This document shows positions 16,180 to 25,013 of a stretch of 64,000 bases of DNA, piece by piece (the first letter of the stretch is position 1; each line of letters opens with the position of its first letter). The stretch covers positions 186,001 through 250,000 of the forward strand of contig NZ_SLVF01000010.1 in NCBI RefSeq assembly GCF_004345365.1, in the 5' to 3' direction. This DNA comes from Kribbella sp. VKM Ac-2568. Lineage in GTDB: Bacteria > Actinomycetota > Actinomycetes > Propionibacteriales > Kribbellaceae. The translations under genes were made by a program, and so were the position numbers. The notes beneath the pieces were generated by a model, which did not search any database, was not told the DNA's origin, and saw nothing but the letters and a program-made list of their open reading frames with translations.

Positions 16180-16203
16180 AACTATCACAGAGTTCTGATA
16201 GTT
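16180..16203. promoter_or_regulatory. Operator between MarR-type regulator and efflux pump
   Basis: AACTATCA-CAGAGTTC-TGATAGTT is a perfect inverted repeat with 8-bp arms in the 63-base divergent intergenic region. It ends eight bases before the efflux ATG, so the pump's promoter must overlap it. A further ATCAGATCTATCG stretch on the regulator side may be a second, weaker half-site. Confidence 0.72.
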
Positions 16204-16211
16204 TGAATTTC

Positions 16212-17780
16212 ATGACCTTCTCATCCGTTGCCGAAGCGCCGACGCTGACCGGCGCTCGTCGCTTCGGCGTCCTGTCCGCGCTCTGCCTGGCTGTGCTCGT
16301 GCTCGGCCTGGACACCACCGTGCTGAACGTCGCTCTGCCCACCCTGGCCGCCGACCTCGACGCCTCCACCAGCCAGCTGCAGTGGATGGCCAACTCCTAC
16401 AACCTCGTACTCGCGGCCCTGCTGCTGCCCGCGGGCATGCTTGGCGACCGCTACGGGCGGCGCAAGATCATCGCGATCGCGCTCACCCTGTTCGGGGCCG
16501 CGTCGCTGGCGTGTGCGCTGTCCGACTCGGCCGGCACGCTGATCGCCTCCCGCGCCGCGCTCGGCATCGGCGCGGCGATGATCGTCCCGGTCGCGCTCTC
16601 CCTGATCACCGTGCTGTTCCGGACGCCGGAGGAGCGCAAGAAGGCGATCGGCTTCTTCGTCGTTGCCAACAGCATCGGTATGCCGCTGGGCCCGATCGTC
16701 GGCGGCCTGCTGCTCGACCACGCCGGCTGGCAGTGGATCTTCTACCTCAACGTGCCGATTGCGCTCATCGCGGCGGTCGCTGTCAGCCTGCTGGTCCCGG
16801 AGTCCCGCAGCGCCAGCCGCCCGAGCATCGACTGGCCCGGGATCGCGCTCTCCAGCGCTGGTCTGGCCTCTCTCGTGTACGGCGTGACGAAGGCAGGCGA
16901 GAGATCCTGGACGGATAGCACCACCCTCACCTTCCTGGCCCTGGCGGTCGTGCTGCTCGCCGCCTTCCTGGTCTGGCAGCGGATCCTCACGAGCCGGCCG
17001 ACCGGTGAACCGCTGATCGAGCTCAGGCTGTTCAGCGAGCGGGTGTTCACCGGCAGCGCCCTGCTGCTCACCGTCGCGGTGTTCGCGATCTTCGGCCTGC
17101 TGTTCACCATGCCGCAGTACTTCCAGGGCATCGACGGGTCCGACGCGTTGCTCACCGGGTTGAAGTTGCTGCCGTTCATCGGCGGGATGACGCTCGGCGC
17201 GAAGCTGGCCGATCCGGTCGAGGCGAGGGCAGGAACCAGATTCGTCGTGACGATCGGGTTCGTCGTGATGGCGATCGGGTTCGCCCTCGGCGCGTTCACC
17301 GACCTGGACACCGGCTACGGCTACACCGCGATCTGGTTCGTGGTGGTCGGCTTCGGCCTCGGCTGCTCGATGCCGCAGGCAATGAACGCGGGCCTGGGAG
17401 TGCTCGACCCGGATCGCGCCGGGTCAGGCTCCGCGCTGCTCCAGACGTTCCGCCAGGTCGGCGGCACGGTCGGGGTCGCAGTACTGGGGACCGTGCTGAA
17501 CTCGGTCTACCGCAGCAACGTCGACACGGAGGGGTTGCCGGCGCAGGCCGCGGACGCGGTCGACAAGGGCGTCGGCGGCGGCCTTGCGGTCGCGGATAAG
17601 ACCGGCTCGGCGGATCTGCTCGACTCGGTCCGGGACGCGTTCCTGACCAGCCTGAACACCACGATGTGGGTGTCCGCCGGGATCGCGGTCGTCGGCGCCG
17701 CGCTGGCCGCGGTACTGATGCCGAAGCGGGCCGCGAAGGCTTCAGAGGAGGCCCTGATGGGGATCCCGCAGGACCGCTGA
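16212..17780 (+). CDS. DHA2 family (EmrB/QacA) drug efflux MFS transporter
   Basis: A 522-residue protein of the 14-span drug:proton antiporter class. Motif C-like GLDTTVLNVALPTL is in the first span and motif A GDRYGRRKIIAIAL follows span 2. The conserved DHAGWQWIFYLNVP segment before span 6 is diagnostic of the EmrB/QacA group. It exports hydrophobic toxic compounds; substrate unknown. ATG 16212 is used, with no clear Shine-Dalgarno, so the message may be leaderless. It is divergent from the MarR/GbsR regulator and ends at the terminator 17786-17824. Confidence 0.93.
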   Translation: MTFSSVAEAPTLTGARRFGVLSALCLAVLVLGLDTTVLNVALPTLAADLDASTSQLQWMANSYNLVLAALLLPAGMLGDRYGRRKIIAIALTLFGAASLACALSDSAGTLIASRAALGIGAAMIVPVALSLITVLFRTPEERKKAIGFFVVANSIGMPLGPIVGGLLLDHAGWQWIFYLNVPIALIAAVAVSLLVPESRSASRPSIDWPGIALSSAGLASLVYGVTKAGERSWTDSTTLTFLALAVVLLAAFLVWQRILTSRPTGEPLIELRLFSERVFTGSALLLTVAVFAIFGLLFTMPQYFQGIDGSDALLTGLKLLPFIGGMTLGAKLADPVEARAGTRFVVTIGFVVMAIGFALGAFTDLDTGYGYTAIWFVVVGFGLGCSMPQAMNAGLGVLDPDRAGSGSALLQTFRQVGGTVGVAVLGTVLNSVYRSNVDTEGLPAQAADAVDKGVGGGLAVADKTGSADLLDSVRDAFLTSLNTTMWVSAGIAVVGAALAAVLMPKRAAKASEEALMGIPQDR

Positions 17781-17785
17781 ACGAC

Positions 17786-17824
17786 GAAGCGCCCGCTCCC
17801 ACGACTCGTGGGGGCGGGCGCTTC
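17786..17824. terminator. Bidirectional terminator between efflux pump and glyA
   Basis: GAAGCGCCCGC pairs with GCGGGCGCTTC, continued by CCCACGA/TCGTGGG, around a very short loop. The long stem lies between two convergent genes. Confidence 0.85.
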
Positions 17825-17832
17825 GCGTGCGA

Positions 17833-19281
17833 TCAGTTCAAGTCGAGACCCGGGTACAGCGGGTGTTTGTCGAGCATCTCGGCGGAGGCGGCGTGGACCT
17901 TGTCGGCGACACCGTCGGCGAGGACGTACTTTGCCTTCGACGCGGCGCCGGCCGACGTCGTCGTCGGGGTGACGCTGGAGAGCACCTCGACCATCAGCTC
18001 GGCAACGCGGTCGAACTCGTCGGCGCCGAAGCCGCGGGTGGTCAGCGCCGGGGTGCCGATCCGGACGCCCGAGGTGTACCAGGCGCCGTTCGGGTCGCGG
18101 GGGATCGCGTTCCGGTTGGTGACGATGCCCGCGTCCAGCAGCGCCGACTCGGCCTGCCGGCCGGTGATGCCGTACGACGAGACGTCCAGCAGCACGAGGT
18201 GGTTCTCGGTGCCATCGGTGACGAGCTTGACGCCACGCTTCATCAGGCCCTCCGCCAGAGTCACCGCGTTGTCCGCGACGTTCTGCGCGTAGGTCTGGAA
18301 GGACGGCTGGCGCGCCTCGGCCAGAGCGACCGCCTTCGCTGCCATCACCTGGCCGAGCGGGCCACCGAGCACCATCGGGCACCCGCGGTCGACGGCGTCG
18401 GCGTACTCCGGCTGGCACAGCACCATGCCGCCGCGCGGGCCGCGGAGCGACTTGTGCGTGGTGGTCGTGGTGACGTGGGCGTAGGGGACCGGGTCGAAGT
18501 TGCCGGTGAAGACCTTGCCCGCGACGAGCCCCGCGAAGTGCGCCATGTCGACCATCAGCGTGGCGCCGACCTCGTCCGCGATCTCCCGCATCTTGGCGAA
18601 GTCGATCTTGCGCGGGTAGGCGGAGTAGCCGGCGATCAGGATCAGCGGCTTGAACGCGCGGGCCTGCTCGGCGACCTGGTCGTAGTCCAGCAGACCGGTC
18701 TCCGGGTTGGTGCCGTACGAGCTCTGGTGGAACATTTTGCCGGAGATGTTCGGCCGGAAACCGTGCGTCAGGTGACCGCCGGCGTCCAGCGACATGCCGA
18801 GCATCTTCTGGTCGCCGAGCGCCTTGCGGAGCTTGGTCCAGTCCTCGTCGGACAGGTCGTTGACGTGCTTCGCGCCGGCCTCGGCGAGCGCCGGGGACTC
18901 GATCCGCTGGGCCAGGATCGCCCAGAACGCGACCAGGTTGGCGTCGATGCCGGAGTGCGGCTGGACGTAGGCGTGCGGCGCGTCGAAGAGCGCCTTCGCG
19001 TGATCCGCCGCGGCCTGCTCGACGGTGTCGATGTTCTGGCAGCCGGCGTAGAAGCGGTGCCCGATGGTGCCCTCGGCGTACTTGTCCGACAGCCAGTTGC
19101 CCATCGTCAGCAAGGTGGCGGGGGACGCGTAGTTCTCACTCGCGATCAGCTTCAGCGAGGAACGCTGGTCGGCCAACTCGGCCTTGATCGCGCCGGCGAT
19201 GGTGGGTTCCACCGCGCCGATCACCTCGAGCGCGTTGCGGTACGCGGCCGATGCGGCGGCGGCGTCGAAGGGTTGAGTCAT
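17833..19281 (-). CDS. glyA: Serine hydroxymethyltransferase
   Basis: A 482-residue PLP enzyme interconverting serine and glycine with transfer of a one-carbon unit to tetrahydrofolate. The PLP lysine is in VTTTTTHKSLRGPRGG. Other conserved parts are LIASENYAS near residue 43 and the substrate-binding TGRQAESALLD region. It is longer than the usual ~420 residues and has the extra segment typical of some actinobacterial second-type GlyA proteins (around LVAFWAILAQRIESPALAEA). ATG 19281 follows AGGAGAG. A ZTP riboswitch lies in its leader, which links it to folate/purine status. Confidence 0.95.
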   Translation of the reverse strand: MTQPFDAAAASAAYRNALEVIGAVEPTIAGAIKAELADQRSSLKLIASENYASPATLLTMGNWLSDKYAEGTIGHRFYAGCQNIDTVEQAAADHAKALFDAPHAYVQPHSGIDANLVAFWAILAQRIESPALAEAGAKHVNDLSDEDWTKLRKALGDQKMLGMSLDAGGHLTHGFRPNISGKMFHQSSYGTNPETGLLDYDQVAEQARAFKPLILIAGYSAYPRKIDFAKMREIADEVGATLMVDMAHFAGLVAGKVFTGNFDPVPYAHVTTTTTHKSLRGPRGGMVLCQPEYADAVDRGCPMVLGGPLGQVMAAKAVALAEARQPSFQTYAQNVADNAVTLAEGLMKRGVKLVTDGTENHLVLLDVSSYGITGRQAESALLDAGIVTNRNAIPRDPNGAWYTSGVRIGTPALTTRGFGADEFDRVAELMVEVLSSVTPTTTSAGAASKAKYVLADGVADKVHAASAEMLDKHPLYPGLDLN

Positions 19282-19319
19282 CGTTGTCTCTCCTGAGGTC
19301 GCACAGGGTTTTCCTGTTA

Positions 19320-19405
19320 CAGGGTCGTGGCACCCAGGCGCACGGTGCCGACGTCTTCTCGCTCCCCGGTGGTTGTCCACCTCACGCGCCAGTCGCGACG
19401 TTGTT
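19320..19405 (-). promoter_or_regulatory. ZTP (pfl) riboswitch in the glyA leader
   Basis: Minus-strand RNA reads GCGACTGGCG, then the stem GGTGG-ACAA-CCACC followed by GGGGAGCG, and about 25 bases on GCGCCTGGGTGCC. These are the two conserved blocks of the ZTP/ZMP-sensing pfl RNA, which usually precede folate and purine genes including glyA. The ligand ZTP/ZMP accumulates when 10-formyl-tetrahydrofolate is low and normally turns expression on. A TAGGGT -10-like element at 19412-19407 would start the RNA just upstream. The expression platform probably controls the AGGAGAG ribosome site near 19287. Confidence 0.85.
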
Positions 19406-19488
19406 CACCCTAGCGTGTCCGCCGGCCGGGTCCGGTGACGCGTCCGAGGGTTCGGAGTCCTGTCGGGCAGCCCGACGCGTGCAAGCGG

Positions 19489-21114
19489 TTACAGGATGCG
19501 ATCGACGATGGAAGTGAAGGGAGTTGTGCGCGGTAACGTGCCGAACACCCCGCCCCAGTCGTCGCCCAGGCGGGATGCCACGAACGCGTCCGCGACCTCG
19601 GGCGTGGAGTAGCGGACGAGCAACGAGGCCTGCAGACAGACAGCCATCCGGGCCGCGAGCCGCCGCGCCCCGGCCTCCGCATCACTGAGGTCGGCCAACG
19701 ACTCCAGTACTCCGGTGATCGCCGCGTCCAGCCGGTGGTCGGCACCCCGGGCGGCTCCGACCTCGGTCAGCCAGGCGTCCAGGGACTCCGGGCGCCGGAG
19801 CGCGCGGAGTACGTCGAGGGCGTTGACCGTGCCGGAGCCTTCCCAGATCGAGTTCAGCGGGGACTCGCGGAACAGCAAGGGGAGGCCGGACTCCTCGACG
19901 TATCCGTTGCCGCCCAGGCACTCCAGAGCCTCGGCCACGGTCATCGAGGTGCGCTTGCAGACCCAGAACTTCGCCAGCGGCAAGGCGATCCGGCGGAACG
20001 CCGCTGCCTGCTCGTCACCTGCCAGCGAGGCGTCCACCGCGGCGGCGAGGCGCATCGAGAGAGCGGTTGCCGCCTCGCTCTCGAGGGCGAGATCGGCCAG
20101 CACGTTCTGCATCGCCGGCTTGTCCCGCAGCAGTCCGCCGAAGGCGCTCCGGTAGGACGTGTGCCAGGTCGCCTCGACCAGTGCGCGGCGCATCAACGCG
20201 GACGACCCGAGCACGCAGTCGAGCCGGGTTGCCGCCACCATCTCGATGATGGTCCGCACGCCTGCGCCCTCGTCCCCGAGCCGGTAGCCGATCGTGCCGT
20301 GGAACTCGACCTCGCTGGAGGCGTTGGAGCGATTGCCGAGCTTCTCCTTCAACCGCTGCAGGGCGAACGCGTTCCGGTTGCCGTCAGCAAGGACGCGCGG
20401 TACGACGAAGCAGGTCAGCCCGTCCGGCGCCTGGGCGAGCACGAGGAACACGTCGACCTGCGGGGCCGAGCAGAACCACTTGTGCCCGTTCAGCAGATAT
20501 TCGCCGTCGCTGCCGGAAGGCGTCGCGGTGGTGAGGTTGGCGCGGACGTCCGAGCCGCCCTGCTTCTCGGTCATGCCCATGCCCGCGAGCGCCCCGGCCT
20601 TGTCGCCCGCGCGCAGCCGGCGAGCGTCGTACGAGGTGGCGGCGAGGCTGGGGATCCATTCGGCCGCGAGTTCTTCGGACGCCCTGAGCGCTGGGACCGC
20701 GGCGTATGTCATGGAGATCGGGCAGCCGTGACCGGGCTCGACCTGGGACCAGAGGTAGAAGCCCGCGGCGCGGGTCAGGTGGGGTGCTGGGCGATCGCTG
20801 GTCCAAGGGGCCGCCTGGAGCCCGAAGCCGACGGCCTTCTCCATCAGCCAGTGCCACGACGGGTGGAACTCGACCTCGTCGATGCGGTTGCCGTAGCGGT
20901 CGTGGGTCCGCAGTACGGGTGGGTTCTGATTGGCCGGGAGCGCGTGCGAGAGCGCTTCCTGTGTTCCCGCGAGATCTCCGATCGCGGTCAGGCCGGGATC
21001 GTCGTCGAGAGCGGCAAACGGACGCAGAGCGTCACCGAGTGCCCGGTCCCGCGTGAAGAAGTTCACCCCTTGGAGTGGGGGAGCCTGGTTCGTTACCGCG
21101 AAAGGGTCCGCCAT
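19489..21114 (-). CDS. Acyl-CoA dehydrogenase family protein, AidB-like
   Basis: A 541-residue flavoprotein of the acyl-CoA dehydrogenase superfamily. AidB traits are the N-terminal VTNQAPPLQG segment, the DRYGNRIDEVEFHPSWH block (about residues 71-87) and GMGMTEKQGGSDVRANLT. The C-terminal ALECLGGNGYVEESGLP and SIWEGSGTVNALDVLRAL motifs are also present. AidB in E. coli belongs to the response to alkylating agents; its reaction is not settled. The ATG at 21114 is only 18 bases from the divergent YihY/BrkB gene's ATG. Cytoplasmic. Confidence 0.9.
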   Translation of the reverse strand: MADPFAVTNQAPPLQGVNFFTRDRALGDALRPFAALDDDPGLTAIGDLAGTQEALSHALPANQNPPVLRTHDRYGNRIDEVEFHPSWHWLMEKAVGFGLQAAPWTSDRPAPHLTRAAGFYLWSQVEPGHGCPISMTYAAVPALRASEELAAEWIPSLAATSYDARRLRAGDKAGALAGMGMTEKQGGSDVRANLTTATPSGSDGEYLLNGHKWFCSAPQVDVFLVLAQAPDGLTCFVVPRVLADGNRNAFALQRLKEKLGNRSNASSEVEFHGTIGYRLGDEGAGVRTIIEMVAATRLDCVLGSSALMRRALVEATWHTSYRSAFGGLLRDKPAMQNVLADLALESEAATALSMRLAAAVDASLAGDEQAAAFRRIALPLAKFWVCKRTSMTVAEALECLGGNGYVEESGLPLLFRESPLNSIWEGSGTVNALDVLRALRRPESLDAWLTEVGAARGADHRLDAAITGVLESLADLSDAEAGARRLAARMAVCLQASLLVRYSTPEVADAFVASRLGDDWGGVFGTLPRTTPFTSIVDRIL

Positions 21115-21132
21115 GTCAGTACGGTAAGCGGT

Positions 21133-22446
21133 ATGGCACGCTCTGGGTCCGAGACCTCCGTCTCACTGGCATGGGCCCGTCGAATCCCCGGGACGGTCTG
21201 GAAGCTGATCACCCAGACCGTCGGCACCTGTTTGCGCTACCGGGTCACCGGACTGGCCGCGGAGGCGGCGTTCTTCGCGATCCTCTCGCTGCCGCCGCTG
21301 ATCTTCGGGCTGGCCGGCAGTATCGGTTTCATCGCCAGCCGGTACTTCGAGGTCGAGACGATCGAGGACATCAAGATCCAGATCGCCGACCTGGCGGCCC
21401 GGGCGCTGACCGACGACTCGGTCAAGAACGTGATCGTGCCGACCCTGGACCAGGTGCTCGACGGTGGTCGCCCGGACGTGATCTCGATCGGTTTCGTGCT
21501 GGCCCTGTGGTCCGGCAGTCGCGCGCTCAACGTCTTCGTGGACACCATCACGATCATGTACGGGATGGGCGGCAAGCGCGGCATCATCGGCACCCGCGCC
21601 CTGTCCTTCAGCCTGTACTGCGCCGCGCTGGTGATCGGCGTCATCGTGCTTCCGCTGGTGCTGGCCGGTCCGGACGCGGTGAACGCCTTGCTGCCGCAGC
21701 GGGTCGACTTCCTGAACCAGCTCTACTGGCCCGTCGTGACGATCCTGTCGGCGGGCTTCCTGAACACCCTGTACCACCTCTCGGTGCCGGTCCGGACGCC
21801 GTGGGTGTCCGACCTACCGGGGTCCTTCCTCGCGCTGTCGATCTGGATCCTCGGCAGCTTCGTGCTGCGGTGGATCCTGCAGAGCACCGTCGGCGGGACC
21901 TCGATCTACGGGCCGCTGGCGGCGCCGATCGCGGTGCTGATGTGGCTCTACATGACGGCGATCGCAGTGCTGATCGGGGCCGCGCTGAACGCCGTGGTGG
22001 ACCGGCTGTGGCCGCACAAGTCGCGGAAGGATCATCGCGAGGAGGCGCCCGAGCCCACGATGAAGGCGGAGACGGAGCTGCAGCACGGGGACCTGGTCAC
22101 CCCGGCCCAGCAGCGTCCCGAGATCAAGATGGCCGAGGCAGTGGAGGCCCTTGCCGCGCCGATAGAGCAAGACCCCCCGGGCTCCGCTCCGGAAGGACCT
22201 GCTCCGGAGGCGCCGGATACACCCGCTCCACTTGTACCGCCTGCACTCGTGCCGCCTCCCTCCGCGCCGCCTCCCTCCGCGCCGCCTCCCTCCGCGCCGC
22301 CTCCTTCCGCGCCGGCGCCCGTAGTACCGGTGGTCGGGGCGGAGGGCGACGGCAAGGCCGACGGGAAGGCCGATGGGAAGGCGGAGCGGAAGCCGGCGTC
22401 GGTCGGAAAACCCAGTGCGCCCGCCAAGCCTGACGACCTACGCTGA
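21133..22446 (+). CDS. YihY/BrkB family inner-membrane protein with Pro/Ala-rich tail
   Basis: A 437-residue protein. Residues 1-300 hold the YihY/BrkB membrane domain of about six spans (AAEAAFFAILSLPPLIFGLAG; later TSIYGPLAAPIAVLMWLYMTA). The family was once called RNase BN but is not the nuclease; its role is unsettled, possibly transport. The C-terminal ~130 residues are a cytoplasmic low-complexity tail: a Pro/Ala/Ser block built from a 15-bp tandem repeat at 22251-22310, then a GDGKADGKADGKAE block. The tail length is likely to vary between strains. Confidence 0.87.
   Translation: MARSGSETSVSLAWARRIPGTVWKLITQTVGTCLRYRVTGLAAEAAFFAILSLPPLIFGLAGSIGFIASRYFEVETIEDIKIQIADLAARALTDDSVKNVIVPTLDQVLDGGRPDVISIGFVLALWSGSRALNVFVDTITIMYGMGGKRGIIGTRALSFSLYCAALVIGVIVLPLVLAGPDAVNALLPQRVDFLNQLYWPVVTILSAGFLNTLYHLSVPVRTPWVSDLPGSFLALSIWILGSFVLRWILQSTVGGTSIYGPLAAPIAVLMWLYMTAIAVLIGAALNAVVDRLWPHKSRKDHREEAPEPTMKAETELQHGDLVTPAQQRPEIKMAEAVEALAAPIEQDPPGSAPEGPAPEAPDTPAPLVPPALVPPPSAPPPSAPPPSAPPPSAPAPVVPVVGAEGDGKADGKADGKAERKPASVGKPSAPAKPDDLR
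22251..22310 (+). repeat. Four tandem copies of a 15-bp unit within the BrkB tail
   Basis: The unit GCCGCCTCCCTCCGC occurs four times head to tail (the last with one C-to-T change) and encodes the pentapeptide PPPSA repeated. In-frame copy-number change by slippage would lengthen or shorten the tail without disrupting the protein. Confidence 0.95.
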
Positions 22447-22608
22447 TCGCGTCGCGACAGACCGTCCCAGCAGCCCGCGGGACGGCACCAAATGGAAGGA
22501 GATGATGCCGCCATGTATGCGCAACAGGCCGATCCGGCCGTCATCTCCAGCACTGTCCGTCCGCTGACCTGATCCCGCGGCCGGACCTCCCGAAAGGTTC
22601 GCCGCAAG

Positions 22609-23682
22609 ATGTCAGCACAACTGCAAGCCCTCGGTCTCGACACCGTCACGACCGACTACCTGAACTCGCTTCCCGGTTCGGCCGAGCTGGTGCCGGGGCG
22701 CGTGGTCCGCGTGGACAAGGGGATGTCCACGGTTCTCACCGAGGACGGTCCGGTCCGGGCCACCTGGTCCGGGGGAGTCCTCGCGGCGATCGCCGCCGAT
22801 TCGCAGGCGACCCCGTGCACCGGGGACTGGGTCCTGCTGCGCGACTGGCCGGACGAGCGGATCACCGTCGAGGCCGTGGCACCACGCCGTACGGCGATCG
22901 TCCGGGCTGATGTCGGCGGCACCTCGCAGGGCCAGGTGCTCGCGTCCAACATGGACGTGATCGCGATCGTCGTCGGACTCGTACCGGAGCCGAACATCGG
23001 CCGGATCGAGCGGTTCCTCGCGCTGGCCTGGGAGAGCGGCGCGCGGCCGGTCGTAGTACTGACCAAGGCCGACCTTGTCGTCGACGCCGATTCCTTTGCG
23101 GAGGACGTGGCGACGGCAGCGCCCGGTGCCGACGTACTGGTCTGCAGTGCGACCACAGGCGACGGTCTGGAGGCCGTGAGGGCGCTCCTGGACGACAACG
23201 CCACCATGGCCCTGTTGGGAGCCAGTGGGGCGGGCAAGTCGTCACTGGTGAATGCTCTGGCCGGCGTGGAACTCCTGGACGTGCAAGCGATCCGCGAGGA
23301 CGGCAAGGGACGGCATACGTCGGTACGGCGTGAGCTGATCGTGCTGCCGGCCGGTGGAGTGGTCATAGACACGCCCGGGCTGAGGGGAGTCGGTCTGCAG
23401 GAGTCCGGCGACGGCATGGCCGCGGCATTCCCGGACGTGACGGGTCTGGCCGAGCAGTGCAAGTTCAAGGACTGCGTGCACCTCACGGAGCCCGGCTGCG
23501 CAGTACGGGCGGCTCTGGAGGACGGCAGCCTGTCCGTACGCCGGTACGAGAGCTGGCAGAAGCTGCAGCGCGAGGCGGCGTACATGGCCCGGCGTTCCGA
23601 CCTCCGGCTGCGCAGTGAGGCCAGGAAGAACTGGGCCCGCCAGACCAAGGAGAACCGCCGGGACCTCAAGCCGCGGCACTGA
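22609..23682 (+). CDS. rsgA: Small ribosomal subunit biogenesis GTPase
   Basis: A 357-residue circularly permuted GTPase that assists late 30S subunit maturation. The N-terminal OB-fold spans residues 20-90. GTPase motifs appear in the permuted order: TKADL (G4), then GASGAGKSSLVNAL (G1) and DTPGLRGVGL (G3). The C-terminal zinc knuckle is CKFKDCVHLTEPGC. The start ATG 22609 is followed by a normal-length N-terminus. The 160 bases upstream contain only a possible tiny ORF. Confidence 0.95.
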   Translation: MSAQLQALGLDTVTTDYLNSLPGSAELVPGRVVRVDKGMSTVLTEDGPVRATWSGGVLAAIAADSQATPCTGDWVLLRDWPDERITVEAVAPRRTAIVRADVGGTSQGQVLASNMDVIAIVVGLVPEPNIGRIERFLALAWESGARPVVVLTKADLVVDADSFAEDVATAAPGADVLVCSATTGDGLEAVRALLDDNATMALLGASGAGKSSLVNALAGVELLDVQAIREDGKGRHTSVRRELIVLPAGGVVIDTPGLRGVGLQESGDGMAAAFPDVTGLAEQCKFKDCVHLTEPGCAVRAALEDGSLSVRRYESWQKLQREAAYMARRSDLRLRSEARKNWARQTKENRRDLKPRH

Positions 23683-23727
23683 GGACTGCCGCGACCAACG
23701 CCGGGTGGTGGATGGAAGACTCGGGGC

Positions 23728-24471
23728 ATGGATCGTTCTGTGCTGGTGACCGGGGCTTCGCGGGGCATCGGCGCGGCAGTGGCTCGGGCCTTTGCCGCCG
23801 CCGGTGATCGGGTCGCCGTCCACTACGGGGCGTCTGAGGCGGATGCCCAAGCCGTGCTGGAAGACCTGCCGGGCGCGGGGCATGTGCTGGCGCAGGCCGA
23901 TCTCGCCGATCCGGCGGCGATCCTCGAGATGGTCGACGGTGCCGCCACGGCGCTCGGCAGCATCGACGTACTGGTGAACAACGCGGGGGTCTATCACCCG
24001 CACCCGATCCGCAAGACGTCGTACGACGAATGGCAGCAGGCGTGGGCCGGCACGCTCGGGGTGAACCTGGTCGGCGCGGCCAACGTCACCTGGTGCGCGG
24101 TCCGCCACATGAGCCGCGGCGGCCGGATCGTCAACGTGTCGTCGCGCGGCGCGTTCCGTGGCGAGCCGAACCAGCCCGCGTACGGCGCGAGCAAGGCGGG
24201 CCTGGTGTCGTTCAGCCAGTCACTGGCGCGAGCGCTCGGGCCGGAGGGGATCGCCGTGACGACGATCGCGCCCGGCTGGACCACAACCGACATGGCAGCC
24301 GAGGCGCTCTCCGGTGAGGGGTACGACCGCCGCCGACTGGAAAGCCCGTTGGAACGGGTGGCATCACCCGCTGAGGTGGCCGCGGCTGTTGTCTACCTCG
24401 CGTCGCCCGAGGCCGAGTTCGCCACCGGCACGGTTCTCGACTTCAACGGCGGATCTCACCTGCGCATGTGA
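23728..24471 (+). CDS. Short-chain dehydrogenase/reductase (FabG-like)
   Basis: A 247-residue Rossmann-fold oxidoreductase. The cofactor motif is TGASRGIGAAVA (residues 8-19), with NNAG at about 80. The catalytic set is Ser in IVNVSSRGAF, then Y-x3-K in PAYGASKAGLV. The C-terminus ATGTVLDFNGGSHLRM resembles FabG-type and sugar SDRs. Substrate unknown. It follows rsgA by 45 bases and its last 16 bases overlap the 3' end of a convergent acetyltransferase gene. Confidence 0.9.
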   Translation: MDRSVLVTGASRGIGAAVARAFAAAGDRVAVHYGASEADAQAVLEDLPGAGHVLAQADLADPAAILEMVDGAATALGSIDVLVNNAGVYHPHPIRKTSYDEWQQAWAGTLGVNLVGAANVTWCAVRHMSRGGRIVNVSSRGAFRGEPNQPAYGASKAGLVSFSQSLARALGPEGIAVTTIAPGWTTTDMAAEALSGEGYDRRRLESPLERVASPAEVAAAVVYLASPEAEFATGTVLDFNGGSHLRM

Positions 24472-25013
24472 CGGTGGGAGAACTCCTCAGCGGTGATCCC
24501 CATCAGCACCATGTCCTGATAGGCGCCATCGAGGAACTCGTGGTCGCGCAGTACGCCCTCGTGGGTGAAGCCGAGGCTCTCGTGCAGCGCGATCGAGGCC
24601 TGGTTGTAGCCGTAGATCCCGGCCTCGGCCTTGTGGTACCGCCGCTCCGCGAACATGAAGCGCAGCAGGATCACCAGCGCGTCGCTGGCATAACCCCGGC
24701 GATGGAAGTTCCGCCCGATCGCGATCCCGAAACTGAACCGCCCAGCGCGCCGCGACGTCCCGTTCGTCGACAACGCCCCCACGAGCGTGTCGTTGTCCAG
24801 AGCCTCGATCGCCAACTGGAACTCGTCGTTCTCCGGCTTGCGCAGCGACTGCTCCTCAGCCCACTGCACATACCCAGCGTCCGACCGAGCCACATGCACC
24901 ATGTCCGCGTTCCGCTGCACCTCGCTGTCCTGGTCGAACCGCTTGAACTCCTCCCAGTCCTCCGGCTCAACCCCCCGCAACCGAACCCGCTCCCCAACCC
25001 AAACAGACCCCAT
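24456..25013 (-). CDS. GNAT family N-acetyltransferase (RimJ/RimL-like)
   Basis: A 185-residue acetyltransferase. The N-terminal strand is VRLRGVEPEDWEEFKRF, motif A is GIAIGRNFHRRGYASDAL (acetyl-CoA pyrophosphate loop) and the late NQASIALHESLGFTHEGVLRD segment is typical of RimJ/RimL-like enzymes that act on N-terminal or side-chain amines. The start ATG 25013 follows a GATCGGGGG purine-rich site; the open frame continues upstream only as low-complexity sequence. Substrate unknown. Confidence 0.87.
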   Translation of the reverse strand: MGSVWVGERVRLRGVEPEDWEEFKRFDQDSEVQRNADMVHVARSDAGYVQWAEEQSLRKPENDEFQLAIEALDNDTLVGALSTNGTSRRAGRFSFGIAIGRNFHRRGYASDALVILLRFMFAERRYHKAEAGIYGYNQASIALHESLGFTHEGVLRDHEFLDGAYQDMVLMGITAEEFSHRHMRR

